Assembly: GCF_014132355.1 (NCBI RefSeq)
Contig: NZ_BLZO01000187.1
Coordinates: 164,416 to 228,415 of the forward strand
Direction of reading: 5' to 3'
Source: Okeania sp. KiyG1
GTDB lineage: Bacteria > Cyanobacteriota > Cyanobacteriia > Cyanobacteriales > Microcoleaceae
DNA length: 64,000 bases
Shown: positions 39,381 through 49,642 of the stretch, piece after piece
How positions within the stretch are numbered: position 1 is the stretch's first letter
Layout of the letters: each line of letters starts with the position of its first letter
Made by a program: the position numbers and the translations under genes
The notes under the pieces: generated by a model
The model's input: the letters and a program-made list of their open reading frames with translations, nothing else
The model's database searches: none
What the model was told of the DNA's origin: nothing

Positions 39381-39843
39381 TACACAACCAAGTGGCAGTT
39401 GCCTACTCCACCTAATTGTTAATGGTTCAGAGCATTTGGCTAGATAGACTTGACCATCTTTCCACTTAAATGCAGATTTTGTGAACTCTGCGCTATTACC
39501 ATGACGCTTTTTCTTAAAGTTGGGATATTTGGCACGTCCACTAAAGAAGTTAGTGTTTGCGCAGCATTCCGCAGGAAAAGCTGTTTGTAGATGTCTTAAA
39601 CCTTGCTGCAATGGTACACTGCTTACAACTGTCAAGAAAATCTAAATCTTCCTGCTTTTTCCAGTGAGTCAGCATAGCTGAAGTTTGCTTGTAACTCACT
39701 CGTTGCTTTTGCTTATACCAAGCTTGAGTTCTAGCAGCTAAAGCTTTGTTGTAGATTAAACGTACACAACCCAAAGTTCTCCTCAACAAATTTTCCTGTT
39801 CTGGAGTAGGGTAAAACCTAAATTTGTACGCTTTCTCAACCAT
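39375..39843 (-). pseudogene. tnpB: tnpB 5' part, upstream of group II intron remnant
   Basis: MVEKAYKFRFYPTPEQENLL from 39843 is a typical TnpB N-terminus. The frame shifts near 39600 and continues as LQQGLRHLQTAF, NFFSGRAKYPNFKKKRHG and LTIRWSRQLPLG. Between QTAF and NFFS an extra PAECCANT (24 bp) has been inserted in frame by a micro-repeat (gcgcagcattccgcagg). About 70-80 codons of the middle of tnpB are missing between this part and the 3' part at 38080. Confidence 0.8.
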
Positions 39844-39973
39844 CTACCAGTTAACTTATTATTTTCTTTACTTTACAGTTTAATATATTATATGTAAACC
39901 CCCATGGGAATGTGATAAAAGACTGCTAAAAACATTTTTATTCAGAAATTTAATTTATCTGTCAAGAATAAAA

Positions 39974-40516
39974 TTAATAGTAGTCATCAGGATACTGATT
40001 TTGTTGTTGATATTTTTGATAGTTATACTCAAGAGATTTAGATGGATAGTCATCAGGATAGTCTAATTTTTCTGGCAAATAAATTTCTTCATTGACAGAA
40101 TAACTGTGGCTAGGCATTTGAGTTTTCAAATCAGAAGAATAATATAGTTTTCCTGAATCATAATTCTCCCCATAATAGTTAGACCAACTATGACGAAAAA
40201 CTTCATCTCTGTCAACATAAGGTTTAGGTAATTTGTTCAACTTTGGTGGAGTTGTAGAGTAAGTTTTTACCGAAGGAGAATCAAAAAGAGGACTAGATGG
40301 ATCGTGTTCTCTGAAAGCATAGTCTGACTCATTCTTCAGAGTTTCTAGTAAATTACCTGAAGTCAAAGATACTGTTTTTTTGTTAGTTTTTGCATGACTA
40401 TAACGAAGGGTAATATCAAAGCCTATCCACCCAAAAATTACTGCTGTAAATAGAAACACTAAGAAAATAGTCAATTGCAGACAAAGTTGATTAATCCAAT
40501 TAAAATTATTTTCCAA
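39974..40516 (-). CDS. Small single-pass membrane protein downstream of kinase
   Basis: 180 residues. One transmembrane helix (residues ~12-35, QLTIFLVFLFTAVIFGWIGF), then a polar, proline- and tyrosine-rich tail (PPKLNKLPKPY, YPDDYPSKSLEY, QQQNQYPDDYY) that is probably disordered and exported or cytoplasmic. It has no recognised domain. It starts 29 bp after the stop of the Ser/Thr kinase on the same strand, so co-expression and possible phosphorylation by it are plausible but unproven. Confidence 0.65.
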   Translation of the reverse strand: MENNFNWINQLCLQLTIFLVFLFTAVIFGWIGFDITLRYSHAKTNKKTVSLTSGNLLETLKNESDYAFREHDPSSPLFDSPSVKTYSTTPPKLNKLPKPYVDRDEVFRHSWSNYYGENYDSGKLYYSSDLKTQMPSHSYSVNEEIYLPEKLDYPDDYPSKSLEYNYQKYQQQNQYPDDYY

Positions 40517-40545
40517 AGAACAATTTTTTAAAATATGAATTGGTG

Positions 40546-41544
40546 CTATATTATTCTTGATTTTGATTTGTTGGTAAGATTATTAGCAACTTTATCATTC
40601 ATACTTGAATTAGAGTAAGTATCCATCAAACCATAATTACCATTAATTTCACTACAGTTTTCTTTTGTCCTATCTTGTTGTTGATTTACCTCGGAAATAT
40701 CTGACTTATCCAAAAGTAGTGCAAACCAATTTTCCAAATTTTGAGGTCGTTTTTGAGGATCTATTTCCAATCCTTTGATAATAGCATTCTCAATCTTTGG
40801 AGAAAGATTCGTTTCCAGTAATCTTAGTTCAGTTTTAGATACTATAAGTGTTTGAGGAATAGCTCCACTAAGCCTTAAAGCTGCAGGAGTAGGAGCTTTA
40901 CCAGTAATTAAAGAGTATAATGTAGCAGTCAAAGCATAAATATCTGCTGCGGGGGTTAACTTTTGTTGTAAATCGCACTGTTCGGGTGGTGCATATCCCA
41001 CAGAAAATAAATTAGCGTAAGTTTGCCTAATTCCAGTAGTTAAGTCACAGGTAATGCCAAAATCAGTGAGTATTACTGTATCAGTTCCTGCTTGCCTAAT
41101 AATATTCTTAGGTTGTATATCCCGATGTAAGAAACCATTTTTGTGAACTACTGATAGGGCTGAAGCAATTTGATGTATATAATTAATAGCTTCCTTGGGA
41201 TGAAGTTTATGGCCAGACTTGATTAGATCGGCTAAATTATGACCAGGAATATAGTCCATTACCATGAAGAAGAGCTGCTCTTCCTCAAAAAAGTCCCACA
41301 CTTTAACAATGTTAGGATGTCTAGAGTTTGCTAGAAGATGAACCTCATTGATAAATTGATGCTGAAATTTAGCAAAATCTTGATGATGGCGTAGACTTTC
41401 ATTCAGGGTTTTCAGGACAACAATTTGATTGTGTTGATGATGAATAGCTCGGTAGGTTATACCAAAGCCTCCTTGGCCTAAAATACTATCAATAGTATAT
41501 TTTCCTTTTTGCAGGACAACTCCTGGTTTAAGATTCATAAACAC
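40546..41544 (-). CDS. Hanks-type Ser/Thr protein kinase
   Basis: 332 residues, one kinase domain (~15-280) and a polar tail. GQGGFGITY glycine loop (23-31), VVLKTL lysine, MDYIPGHNLADL hinge, LTDFGITCDL metal loop and GYAPPEQ. The catalytic loop is LHRDIQPKN: Asp is kept but the usual Lys (HRDxKxxN) is Gln, which could lower activity. No transmembrane helix, no PASTA or sensor domain. The start could be the second Met (MNLKPGVVLQ, residue 3). It is followed after 29 bp by a single-pass membrane protein. Substrates unknown. Confidence 0.88.
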   Translation of the reverse strand: MFMNLKPGVVLQKGKYTIDSILGQGGFGITYRAIHHQHNQIVVLKTLNESLRHHQDFAKFQHQFINEVHLLANSRHPNIVKVWDFFEEEQLFFMVMDYIPGHNLADLIKSGHKLHPKEAINYIHQIASALSVVHKNGFLHRDIQPKNIIRQAGTDTVILTDFGITCDLTTGIRQTYANLFSVGYAPPEQCDLQQKLTPAADIYALTATLYSLITGKAPTPAALRLSGAIPQTLIVSKTELRLLETNLSPKIENAIIKGLEIDPQKRPQNLENWFALLLDKSDISEVNQQQDRTKENCSEINGNYGLMDTYSNSSMNDKVANNLTNKSKSRII

Positions 41545-41619
41545 TAATTTTCAGAAAAGCCTTACTTGTCAGAATACAACAATATTTTTGTATCGCACTA
41601 CGCATTAAGGTGTTTTACA

Positions 41620-41660
41620 TGAATAGAAGCTGTTTGCGCAGCATTCCGTAGGAAAACCCT
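41620..41660. repeat. Micro-repeat (gctgtttgcgcagcattccgt)
   Basis: The same ~25 bp sequence as the in-frame insert in the tnpB at 39555-39585; related forms near 3453, 48190 and 52140. Here it lies downstream of a tnpB wreck, outside a gene. Confidence 0.55.
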
Positions 41661-41792
41661 TTTGTATTCCTGTTGCCTTGCGCATAGCGCTATAGTTGAT
41701 TCTGCTCGATTGATTATAGTTGACATTCCACGGGATAAATCCACGCGGATTCTTAAGCAGAATAAATTTGCCGGGATAAATCCACGTCAAAC

Positions 41793-43050
41793 TTAACCCT
41801 TAACGGCATAGCCAAAGATGCCTAAGCGTCTGTCTGGGGTAAACCCATTCAGCTTACTTTTTAATCCAATATTTGCTGCTCCATTGCAGTCAGCATTAAT
41901 CAATTTATTTTGCTTCGTTTTGTACAAACCACGTTTGATTCTTTTGCCACTAAAGCTATATTCAGTTGAATTATGAGCATGATAAACAGGTATATTATCT
42001 CTATCCAAAAAACTAGCCTTAGATGTGTAAGACTCCTCTTGTTCTAAATAAGTTAATCCATATCTTTCACACATAGCTTTTAACTTTAATCTCAAACTAT
42101 AGTGTGGTATTTGTACAAACTTTTGGTTAGCTTTCTTACCTAAATTGATATTTTTTTCATTCCTGGATTAACACCTACAACAATAGTAGATATTTGATTT
42201 TGACTACACCAGTTAATTAAAATACCTAACTGCTTTATTCAGATAATCCCTTACTTTATTGTTTCGATTGACTGTAATGTTAATCTGTTTCTTAGTCAAC
42301 CCTTTGATACCTTGTTTATCCTTTAATGACTGTAATAAGTGCATTTTCGCGTTTTGTACCACTGGTTGATTGATTTAAGTTTTCTTCCGTCCAAAATGAA
42401 TGACGACCCAGTATTTGATACACAGGTAGCTAAATTATTTAAACCAATGTCTATAGCTAAAGCTTTATCAGTTTTTTTAGCTGGTTGTGATTCAACTTCA
42501 GTAATAAATTCAACTTCAAAAAACCTAGCATCATACCGAGGAATTACCCGGACTTCCTTAAGATTTTTATCTATTAATCGCTCCGGAAAAGGGATTTTTA
42601 CTTCCCCATACTCAGCCTTAAATTTCCTAGACATTGGGATATTAAAATATCCATCTTTGACAATAATTCGAGGTATAATCAAAGGAAAATACCCCTCTTT
42701 ATTTAAGTATCTAGGCATTCGTATTTGTTCAAAGCGATACAGCCTCTCATTGGCAGCTTTTATTAAGTTGAAAAAAGCTCGAAAAGACCTATCAACAACT
42801 TTTAATGTTTGTTGTGCAATATCGGTTTGAAGTAGCTGGTAATTTTCATTATCTTTGCAGTGATGATAGTTGGATTCGTATCTGAGATACCCACCTTCTG
42901 CAAAATAAAACTGTCTCACAGCAGTATTGGCCTACATTGTACATATTTTTGGATAATCTGCACAACTGTCTGAGAGCTTTAAACTCTTGAGTGGACAAGT
43001 TCCTGATTTTGTTCTTTTGGGTCAGATACATTTCAACTATTATCGCCATA
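41793..43050 (-). pseudogene. tnpB: tnpB of a second family, multiple frameshifts
   Basis: Minus strand, in at least four pieces. MAIIVEMYLTQKNKIRNLST and FKALRQLCRLSKNMYNVG (start near 43050), RQFYFAEGGYLRYESNYHHC to LAIDIGLNNLATCVSNTG (RuvC Asp), a broken middle (~42100-42320, with TIVVGVNPG-like), and RLKLKAMCERYGLTYLEQEE to INADCNGAANIGLKSKLNG, ending YAVKG. NADCNGAANIG replaces the usual DRDxNAAxNI, the form found in a TnpB branch without the CxxC ribbon. Too damaged to work. Confidence 0.8.
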
Positions 43051-43173
43051 TAGTATAAGTATAGCGAAAACAATTATGAAAGGCAATATTTAGACGACAG
43101 GTTAAAACCTGTTAGTTAGTTTTCACCCAGGCGTTAAAACTACCTGGTTTCCAACTTGATACGGTCTCGGGGT

Positions 43174-43203
43174 CTCCCGTTATAATCTGCGATTTAACGG
43201 GAG
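43174..43203. mobile_element. CTCCCGTTATAATC...AACGGGAG hairpin
   Basis: Stem CTCCCGTTA/TAACGGGAG. It lies ~75 bp before tnpB copy 2, while a second copy (44673-44703) lies at its end; the pair brackets the element. Confidence 0.55.
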
Positions 43204-43277
43204 GGAATACCGAGCTGCAAATTAAATAGGTTTCGATTGCTGTTCAAATCTAGCGCTAAAGAGTAGTATAAAAATTA

Positions 43278-44697
43278 TGATAATTACTCATTGCTACAAA
43301 ATTCAGCCCACTTGTGAACAGTCAGTCAAAATTGATTATTGGCTAGAGCTCCTGTGAAGACATTGGAATTATGCACGCTTGTCAAAGACTAGATTGGTTA
43401 AATAGAACTAGATGTCAAGTTGACCGTTGTTCATTAATTTTATGTCCTATTAGTGAAATTTCTAGTAGACCAGATTATTATTTTCAACAATCAGCACTCT
43501 TACAGACAAAACAGTTATTTCCTGACTACAAAGAAATCTCCATACGAAGTTCAACAAATTAACTTACAAAGACTAGATAAAGCTTGGAAACGTTTCGGCT
43601 AAGAGCCGACATGAAAGGCTAATACCCGATAGTTCTGGTAAACGTGGAGGAAGACCAAGATTTAAAAAATCAGGTAAGTTAAGGTCATTCTGTTTTAGTA
43701 GAGTTAATCATCCCAAAGGAATAATAAAATTTGATGGAAAACAAATAATTACTACGAGGTTTGGTGCTATTCCTGTAATAGTTCATAGACCTATGCCAGA
43801 TGGATTTACGATTAAAACTGCAACTATAACCAAAAAAGCGAGTGCGTAATTCTGGGAAACCCCAGAATGTAAGACACTCAAGACGCTGATGGTCCTGGAT
43901 GTGAGTTTTAGTTTAGAAGATAAGTCAGTACCTAGTTTAATTTATACAGCAAATATCAAAACTGCTGTAGGTATTGATGTAGGCTTAAAAGAGTTTTTAA
44001 CTACTAATACTGGTGAGACTATTTCTGTTCCTAAATTTTATAGAAAATCCCAATCTAATTTAGCAAGAAAGCAAAAAAAGTATCTAGAAAAGAAATTGGA
44101 TCAAACAACTGGAGGGCAGCACAAAATATAATAGCTAGATTACATCAACATATTGCTAGACAAAGAGAATATTTCCATTACAAAACTGCTCATAAATTAG
44201 TTAAAGAATATGATTTAATTGCTGTAGAATACCTGAATATTAAAGGTTTAGCAAAAAACACGAAACTATCAAAATCAATTTATGATGTAGCCTGGGGTAA
44301 TTTTATTGAAAAGTTGAATGCAGTGGCGGCAGTTCGCGGTGTTCATGTAAGTAGGGGCGAATGGCCATTGGCTAGCGCCAAGCTCCGCTAACGCCCGTAC
44401 ATCCTCACAATACATCACATGCATTGTAGTAATTGTGGTCAGAAAGTGTCTAAAACTTTATCAGTTAGAACTCATTCTTGTCCTAAATGTCAAACAGTTT
44501 TAGACAGGGACGAAAATGCAGCAATTAACATTTTAAATAAAGCGTTAAACGAGGTGAGTATCATCTTGTCTGCTTGTGGAGGCTTAGATATTAATCAGCC
44601 TATGTTTCGCTTTGCGACATGTAACGCGCAGCGTTGCGTCAGCACTCGCAAGAAACTTCTTTGTTTGAGAAGCTCCCATTATAATCTCGAGATTTAA
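43278..44697 (+). pseudogene. tnpB: tnpB copy 2, heavily disrupted
   Basis: Nearly the same gene as at 17077-18357, on the opposite strand. MIITHCYKIQ at 43278 runs into a stop after WLELL; then RLDWLNRTRCQVDRCSL to LFPDYKEIS, with the same extra base as copy 1 at GAAATCTCCATACG. Two further small inserts (near 43600 and 43840-43890) and one deletion follow; then FSLEDKSVPSLI, GIDVGLKEFLTTNTGE, and a zinc ribbon CSNCGQKVSKTL, CPKCQTVLDRDENAAINI. The palindromic insert before the zinc ribbon is also shared, and here carries an extra gctagcgccaagctccgctaacgc block. The tail is scrambled by another micro-repeat. Confidence 0.88.
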
Positions 44698-44703
44698 CGG
44701 GAG
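44673..44703 (+). mobile_element. tnpB element right-end hairpin
   Basis: CTCCCATTATAATC...GATTTAACGGGAG, then GAGAACTTCAC as at the end of copy 1. Confidence 0.6.
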
Positions 44704-44869
44704 AGAACTTCACCATCCCTAAATTTTTACGATGAAGTTTCTCAAATTGGAAAATTTTGATATGGCATCAGGATGAAAGAAAGTAGTTAAGCACTAGCCG
44801 GAAAGAACGGAATCAGCTAATCTAAATCAGTAAGTATTAAGGGTGGTCATTTCAGTTATCAGTTATTAG

Positions 44870-44966
44870 TACCTCTGCAATAAGGAGGCTACGAAAATAC
44901 GGAATTCTCTTTTTTTTATCTCCTTAAAAGGGGAGACTTTAGACCATGATTTTTCGGTAAAACAAG
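44870..44966. repeat. Dispersed repeat A, short form
   Basis: agtacctctgcaataaggaggct to ctccttaaaaggggagactttagaccatgatttttcggtaa; the same two ends frame the copy at 56800-56975, but here the central cgaggg block is deleted. Confidence 0.55.
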
Positions 44967-44994
44967 AAAATAAATCAATAAAATCAATACAAAT

Positions 44995-45750
44995 ATGAGT
45001 GAACAAAATTCTGAGTCTTTACCTGGTCTACCCGCAAAAAATTTTGTCTTAGGTTTACCAATACATTGTATTGATGACTACTCTGGTTATTTACTTTCTC
45101 GATTAGAGAAGGGACTGGGAACTCATGTAGTGACACTAAATGCTGAAATGGTTATGCAGGGAGAGAAAAATCCCGTCTTGGCTGAGATAATCCGTCAAGC
45201 TGAGTTGGTAGTTCCTGATGGGGCAGGTGTTGTTCTATACTTAAGACTTAAGGGTAAATCTGTACAGCGTTGTCCTGGTATTGAATTAGCAGAGAGTATT
45301 TTATGGCAAGTACCAAGACAGAATCCAGACAACTTGGTATTTTTCTATGGAGGAAAACCAGGGGTAGCTATGAAAGCAGCAGACATTTGGCAACAAAAAG
45401 TGTCACAGTTAGCGATCGCTTGTCAGCATGGTTATCTATCTCCAGCAGAGGAAACAGAATTGCTCAATACTTTAGCAAAATTACAGCCGAAACTAATATT
45501 TGTAGGTTTGGGAGTACCTCGTCAGGAGTTATGGATTGCAGAACATAAACATATTTGTCCTCAAGCAGTCTGGATTGGTATTGGCGGTAGTTTGGATATA
45601 TGGGCTGGGGTGAAGGAAAGAGCGCCTGCTTGGTTTTGTGACAATTCTTTGGAGTGGTTGTATAGACTTTATCAAGAACCTTGGCGCTGGCGACGAATGT
45701 TGGCTTTACCACATTTTGCCTTGAAGACTTTAATGGATGTAAAATTTTAG
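44995..45750 (+). CDS. WecG/TagA/CpsF family glycosyltransferase (GT26)
   Basis: 251 residues. Family motifs: NFVLGLPIHCIDDY, THVVTLNAEMVMQ, VVPDGAGVV (with the conserved Asp), FFYGGKPGVA, PKLIFVGLGVPRQELWI and WIGIGGSLDIWAG, ending SLEWLYRLYQEPWRWRRM. The family transfers ManNAc-type sugars to a lipid-linked first sugar in enterobacterial common antigen, teichoic acid or exopolysaccharide synthesis at the cytoplasmic face of the membrane. The start at 44995 is preceded by AT-rich DNA. No other polysaccharide gene is adjacent, so the product is undefined. Confidence 0.9.
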   Translation: MSEQNSESLPGLPAKNFVLGLPIHCIDDYSGYLLSRLEKGLGTHVVTLNAEMVMQGEKNPVLAEIIRQAELVVPDGAGVVLYLRLKGKSVQRCPGIELAESILWQVPRQNPDNLVFFYGGKPGVAMKAADIWQQKVSQLAIACQHGYLSPAEETELLNTLAKLQPKLIFVGLGVPRQELWIAEHKHICPQAVWIGIGGSLDIWAGVKERAPAWFCDNSLEWLYRLYQEPWRWRRMLALPHFALKTLMDVKF

Positions 45751-46604
45751 TAAGGGTTAAGCCGATTATAATATTTATAGTGGCTAATTTAACCTAATTT
45801 GTAGTTGAAAGTCAACTATACCCCGTAGTGTAAGTCAAAAGTCAAAAGTCAAAAGTCAAAAGTTATCCCTGACTGAGTTTGAGGACTTATCAATGTCTGC
45901 GCTCTATTTGTGTAGTGCTATATTAATTTTCACTTATACCGATCATTTTGATCGGGAGCAAAAAAGTGTGATTGAAATTTTGTGGAATTTATCAGTTTTA
46001 TGAAGTACAGATTTATCAATTTTAGAAAGTAAGGAATAGTTCATTAATTGATAATTGATAATTGATAATTACCTCGGGTTTTAACCGTTACGGAATTGAA
46101 TATAAGGAAATATTATTTCTTCACAGGAGTCGATTGGATATGGCGAGGGGACCTCGCCATCCCACCCTTCGGGAAGCTGCGCTAACGACCGCTTTTTCCC
46201 CTTAAAAGGGGAGGTTTTAAACCAGAATTATTTAATTATTAATTATTAATAATTAATAATTCAGTAATAGTTCAAACATATGAGGGTATTTGGTATGAAA
46301 ATTAGTCGTTATTTTTGCCTATTCTGGAGCTTTCAGTATTTTTATTGGTCAAGTTTTTAAGAATTAAATTATCTGCAAAGCTATAAAAAATTGAGATAGG
46401 GAAAGCTGGGCAAAAAAATCAAACAAACTGTACAACTTATGTCATATTATTTTGGTGAATTAGTATCAATAATGCTATTTCCTAGAGCTAAATAAAAAAC
46501 TGTAATCAAACAACCAACCATAGGAAAAAATCTAGCGGTCTATCTGAGAAAGGAAAACTTAGTAAAGTACAAAATTTTATTCATCAACCAGGAGTAACAA
46601 AATC
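45751..46604. other. Non-coding region with repeats
   Basis: Short agtcaaaagtcaaa runs (45833-45863), a dispersed repeat A copy (46070-46265) and AT-rich DNA. No gene seen. Confidence 0.6.
46070..46265. repeat. Dispersed repeat A copy
   Basis: Inverse orientation to the copy at 48385: gtcgattggatatggcgagg...cctcgccatccc then cgctttttccccttaaaaggggaggttttaaaccagaatt, ending in attaataattaataatt. Confidence 0.75.
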
Positions 46605-48005
46605 ATGAGTTTTGAATATGAATATGAGTATCAACGATGCTTAGAAAAACTGAAATGGGCAACTGGGAAATTACAAGTAGAGGTTCAATCAGAAAAACTT
46701 GCTGAAATTGCTGAGTTAGTTGTCCAACCGATGATGAGTCCCTGGCGTTATTTTCATACTCCGGATCATATTTTTGAAGTGGGAGGTTCACAGGATGCGA
46801 TCGAAGTATTAGCTGCTTTATTCCACGATCTAGTGTATCTACAAATAGATCGTAGTGTGAATTTTAATCTCAGTTATTATATTACTCCTTATATTAAGGA
46901 GGTACAAGGAAAGTTAAAAATCAGGGAAAAAAATGAATTACCAAAAGATAGGAATTTTGAGATAATAGCATCTGTTTTTGGTTTTGTTGCTGGTCAGATT
47001 TTATTACCTTTCGGCGGACAAAATGAGTTTATGAGCGCTGTTGTTGCAACCAAAGCAATGGAAATATTTTTGACAACTAAACATCTGTTTAAAATCGCTG
47101 CTTGTATTGAAGCTAGTATTCCATTTCAACCTATTTCAGAAGATGGCTTAACTGCTACTGAAGGTCTTTATCAAAGACTTAAAGAAACTAATATTAAGTG
47201 GAATATTAATTTAACTGATGCTGAACTATATCAAACAATAAAAAAATCAGTTAGACTATCTAACCGAGATGTTATTGGCTTTGGTTCACCTAGCTCAATA
47301 TTTCTAGATAATACCTGGAATTTATTGCCAGAAACTAACCACAATCTTATCAATGGTAATTCATACACTATTTCTGAGTACCGAATTGCCTTAGAAAAAA
47401 CTGAAGATTTTCTTAAATCTTTAAATCCCGATTTAATTTTTCGCAAATTTGATGGAGAACCCGATGAAAAAACTTACATAAGTTGGGTTGATCGGGCAAA
47501 GAAAAATCTGGAAATTGCGAAAATTTATCTGGGAAGTAAAATTTTTACTCTAGGTTTTATTGAGGCATTATCTATGCGATTAGGCTTAAATATACCTCTT
47601 TCAACAATGATTGGAGAGTTGCCGACTCAAGGATTTGATCCGGCTCATTTAGAGAGTTTTTTACCAGAGATTCATCATCCTTATCAACCTAAAAATAGTT
47701 TGGAACGTGAAGTATTAACTTTGTTGGCAGATGGGCGATGTCAAAATGCCACTTATGATATGAGAAACTCACCATTGAGTACATTTATAGTTAGATATAT
47801 AGGATTTGAAGAAGTAAAAAAACAAAGGGAAAGAACTAAGGAATTATTTCAAAAAAATATTTCTCCTGAAGATTTTATTGATGGCTGTAACCAAGATTTA
47901 GTGAAAATGATTATTGATGGAATTTTAGAATTATTTGAGAGTCGTAAACAGGCAATTAGTGGAGTCAAAAAAGGCAATTTTATTCACTGGAATAAACATG
48001 AATAA
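46605..48005 (+). CDS. HD-like hydrolase domain protein (predicted)
   Basis: 466 residues. The N-terminal third has YFHTPDHIFEVG (residues ~49-60) followed by VLAALFHDLVYLQ (~69-81): a histidine pair then HD, the spacing of HD-superfamily metal-dependent phosphohydrolases. The rest is helical with no known motif (e.g. HLFKIAACIEASIPF, REVLTLLADGRCQNATYDMRN). The sequence looks conserved in cyanobacteria but I do not recognise a name. The metal site is a prediction only; no transmembrane helix seen. Both sides are repeat-rich, so it is monocistronic. Confidence 0.6.
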   Translation: MSFEYEYEYQRCLEKLKWATGKLQVEVQSEKLAEIAELVVQPMMSPWRYFHTPDHIFEVGGSQDAIEVLAALFHDLVYLQIDRSVNFNLSYYITPYIKEVQGKLKIREKNELPKDRNFEIIASVFGFVAGQILLPFGGQNEFMSAVVATKAMEIFLTTKHLFKIAACIEASIPFQPISEDGLTATEGLYQRLKETNIKWNINLTDAELYQTIKKSVRLSNRDVIGFGSPSSIFLDNTWNLLPETNHNLINGNSYTISEYRIALEKTEDFLKSLNPDLIFRKFDGEPDEKTYISWVDRAKKNLEIAKIYLGSKIFTLGFIEALSMRLGLNIPLSTMIGELPTQGFDPAHLESFLPEIHHPYQPKNSLEREVLTLLADGRCQNATYDMRNSPLSTFIVRYIGFEEVKKQRERTKELFQKNISPEDFIDGCNQDLVKMIIDGILELFESRKQAISGVKKGNFIHWNKHE

Positions 48006-48384
48006 TACCAGTAATATCATGTATATTTTCATCATAAAAGTTTGAGAGAATAGGCAATAGGCAATAGGCAATAGGCAATAGGCAATAGGCAATAGGCAAT
48101 AGGGAACATGGAGAAATTTATTAGAGATAAGATTTTTACCAAGAGAAAGAGAACATTCTTTATCTCCAGTCTCTTGCTTTCCTAGGTCATGCTGCGCAAA
48201 CAGCTATAGATACTGATAACTGATAACTGATATGACCCTTGACCAATTAATGAGACTTGATATAATATATCCCTCTAAAAAACCAAAATAAAATCAATTA
48301 TTATTCATAAATTATCAATTGTACAGTGTCCGGATGATTAAGTATAATAATACCAAATTCACCCAAGGGTAGTTACCGAATTAT

Positions 48385-48560
48385 TAATAATTAAATAATT
48401 CGCGCCTTGAAGCCTCCCCTTGATCGGGGAAAAAGCGGTCGAGGGATGGCGAGGTCTCCTCGCCATATCCAATCGACCAAGAGAAGAAATAATATTTCCT
48501 TATATTCAATCCTCTCGGTTAAAACCCGAGGTAATTATCAATTATCCATTATCAATTATC
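48385..48560. repeat. Dispersed repeat A copy
   Basis: ttattaataattaaataattcgcgccttgaagcctccccttgat, aaagcggtcgagggatggcgagg, cgccatatccaatcgacc, aagagaagaaataatatttccttatattcaa, ending aggtaattatcaatta. Confidence 0.8.
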
Positions 48561-48747
48561 AATTAATGAAATACTAATTTGCAGTCTATTCCTGCAATAA
48601 AAACTACAATACAAAAATTATAAATTACCATACAGTGCTTTTCAAATTGATGAACCAAATCGCCATAACCAAAATATTGTAGGGACGTTGCATGCAACGT
48701 CCCTACTGTGGTCTACCGAAATGAAAACCGCTGTAAATTATAAAAAT

Positions 48748-49010
48748 TACCGAATTATTAATAATTAATAATTAATAATTAAATAATTCGCGCCTTGAAG
48801 CCTCCCCTTGATCGGGGAAAAAGCGGTCGAGGGATGGCGTTTGCTACCGCAAAGCTTTCCGTTCCGGAATGCTACCGCAAACGCTAAAAGCGGAGCGGCT
48901 CTGTCAAGAGCGGGTCCCCTCGCCATATCCAATCGACTCCTGTGAAGAAATAATATTTCCTTATATTCAATTCCGTAGCAGTTTTAACCAGAGGTAATTA
49001 TCAATTATAC
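48748..49010. repeat. Dispersed repeat A copy with internal GC-rich insert
   Basis: Same as the copy at 48385 until agggatggcg, then a ~70 bp insert (ttgctaccgcaaagctttcc, ggaatgctaccgcaaacgct) of the micro-repeat type, then cgccatatccaatcgactcc and the shared right half. Confidence 0.75.
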
Positions 49011-49305
49011 CAATTTGAAAAAGAATGTTACGAATAATAAGCACCATAAAAAGACTTTCAGATAAAGTCTGTTTCACGAAAAAGGTAATTGGCAATATCA
49101 AAAATGGTATTAAATCTATCCCCGCGTGCATTATAAATTCGCGCATTCGCGCATTAGAATAAATACCCTAACTATTTGTAGCAAACATTTATCAATTTGG
49201 TATTATCCATTATCAATTATCAATTAATGAAAGCGCTTTTGCTGACTGATGAACCACATCGTCATAGCCAAAACCCTGTAAGGGCAAATGGGTATTCGCC
49301 ACTAC

Positions 49306-49433
49306 TAGACATCTCCAAAAATCCAAAATAAAATCAATTCTCGCACAGAAATTATCAATTATTTCTCTGTACGGACCTTGCATGGAACGTCCCTACTGCC
49401 TACTGCCTACTCTCTCTTTTCTGGAGATGTCTA
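49306..49433. repeat. MITE C copy (128 bp)
   Basis: TAGACATCTCCA at the left and TGGAGATGTCTA at the right; the interior includes aaaataaaatcaattc, gaaattatcaattatttctc and a small acggaccttgcatggaacgtccct insert. Confidence 0.8.
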
Positions 49434-49642
49434 CTGTGGTCTACTGAAATAAAAACTGCTGTAAATCTTATTTCCTGATTGTGTAGATGAGGGAATAAGG
49501 TGTAGAGGAAATGACAAGCGAGTATTTTTGATAACAGGATTTAGTATAATCAACTCTTTCGCATACTATATTGTAGAACTAAACAGAAATTAAACTAGGG
49601 TAATATAGTCTTTTTAAAGAACTGTAAAAAAACTGTAAAAAT

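Larger units (their letters stand above)
48006..49642. other. 1.6 kb non-coding, repeat-dominated region
   Basis: Contains a 7-mer tandem (gcaatag, ~48052-48103), two copies of repeat A (48385-48560, 48748-49010), a partial MITE C (48268-48322), a 'gtaagggcaaatgggtattcgccactac' palindrome (~49278-49305), and a MITE C at 49306-49433. No gene seen. Confidence 0.7.

Noticed and set aside
42339-42830. 163-codon plus-strand frame
   Set aside because: It is the antisense of the tnpB pseudogene at 41793-43050, whose minus-strand reading has clear TnpB motifs.
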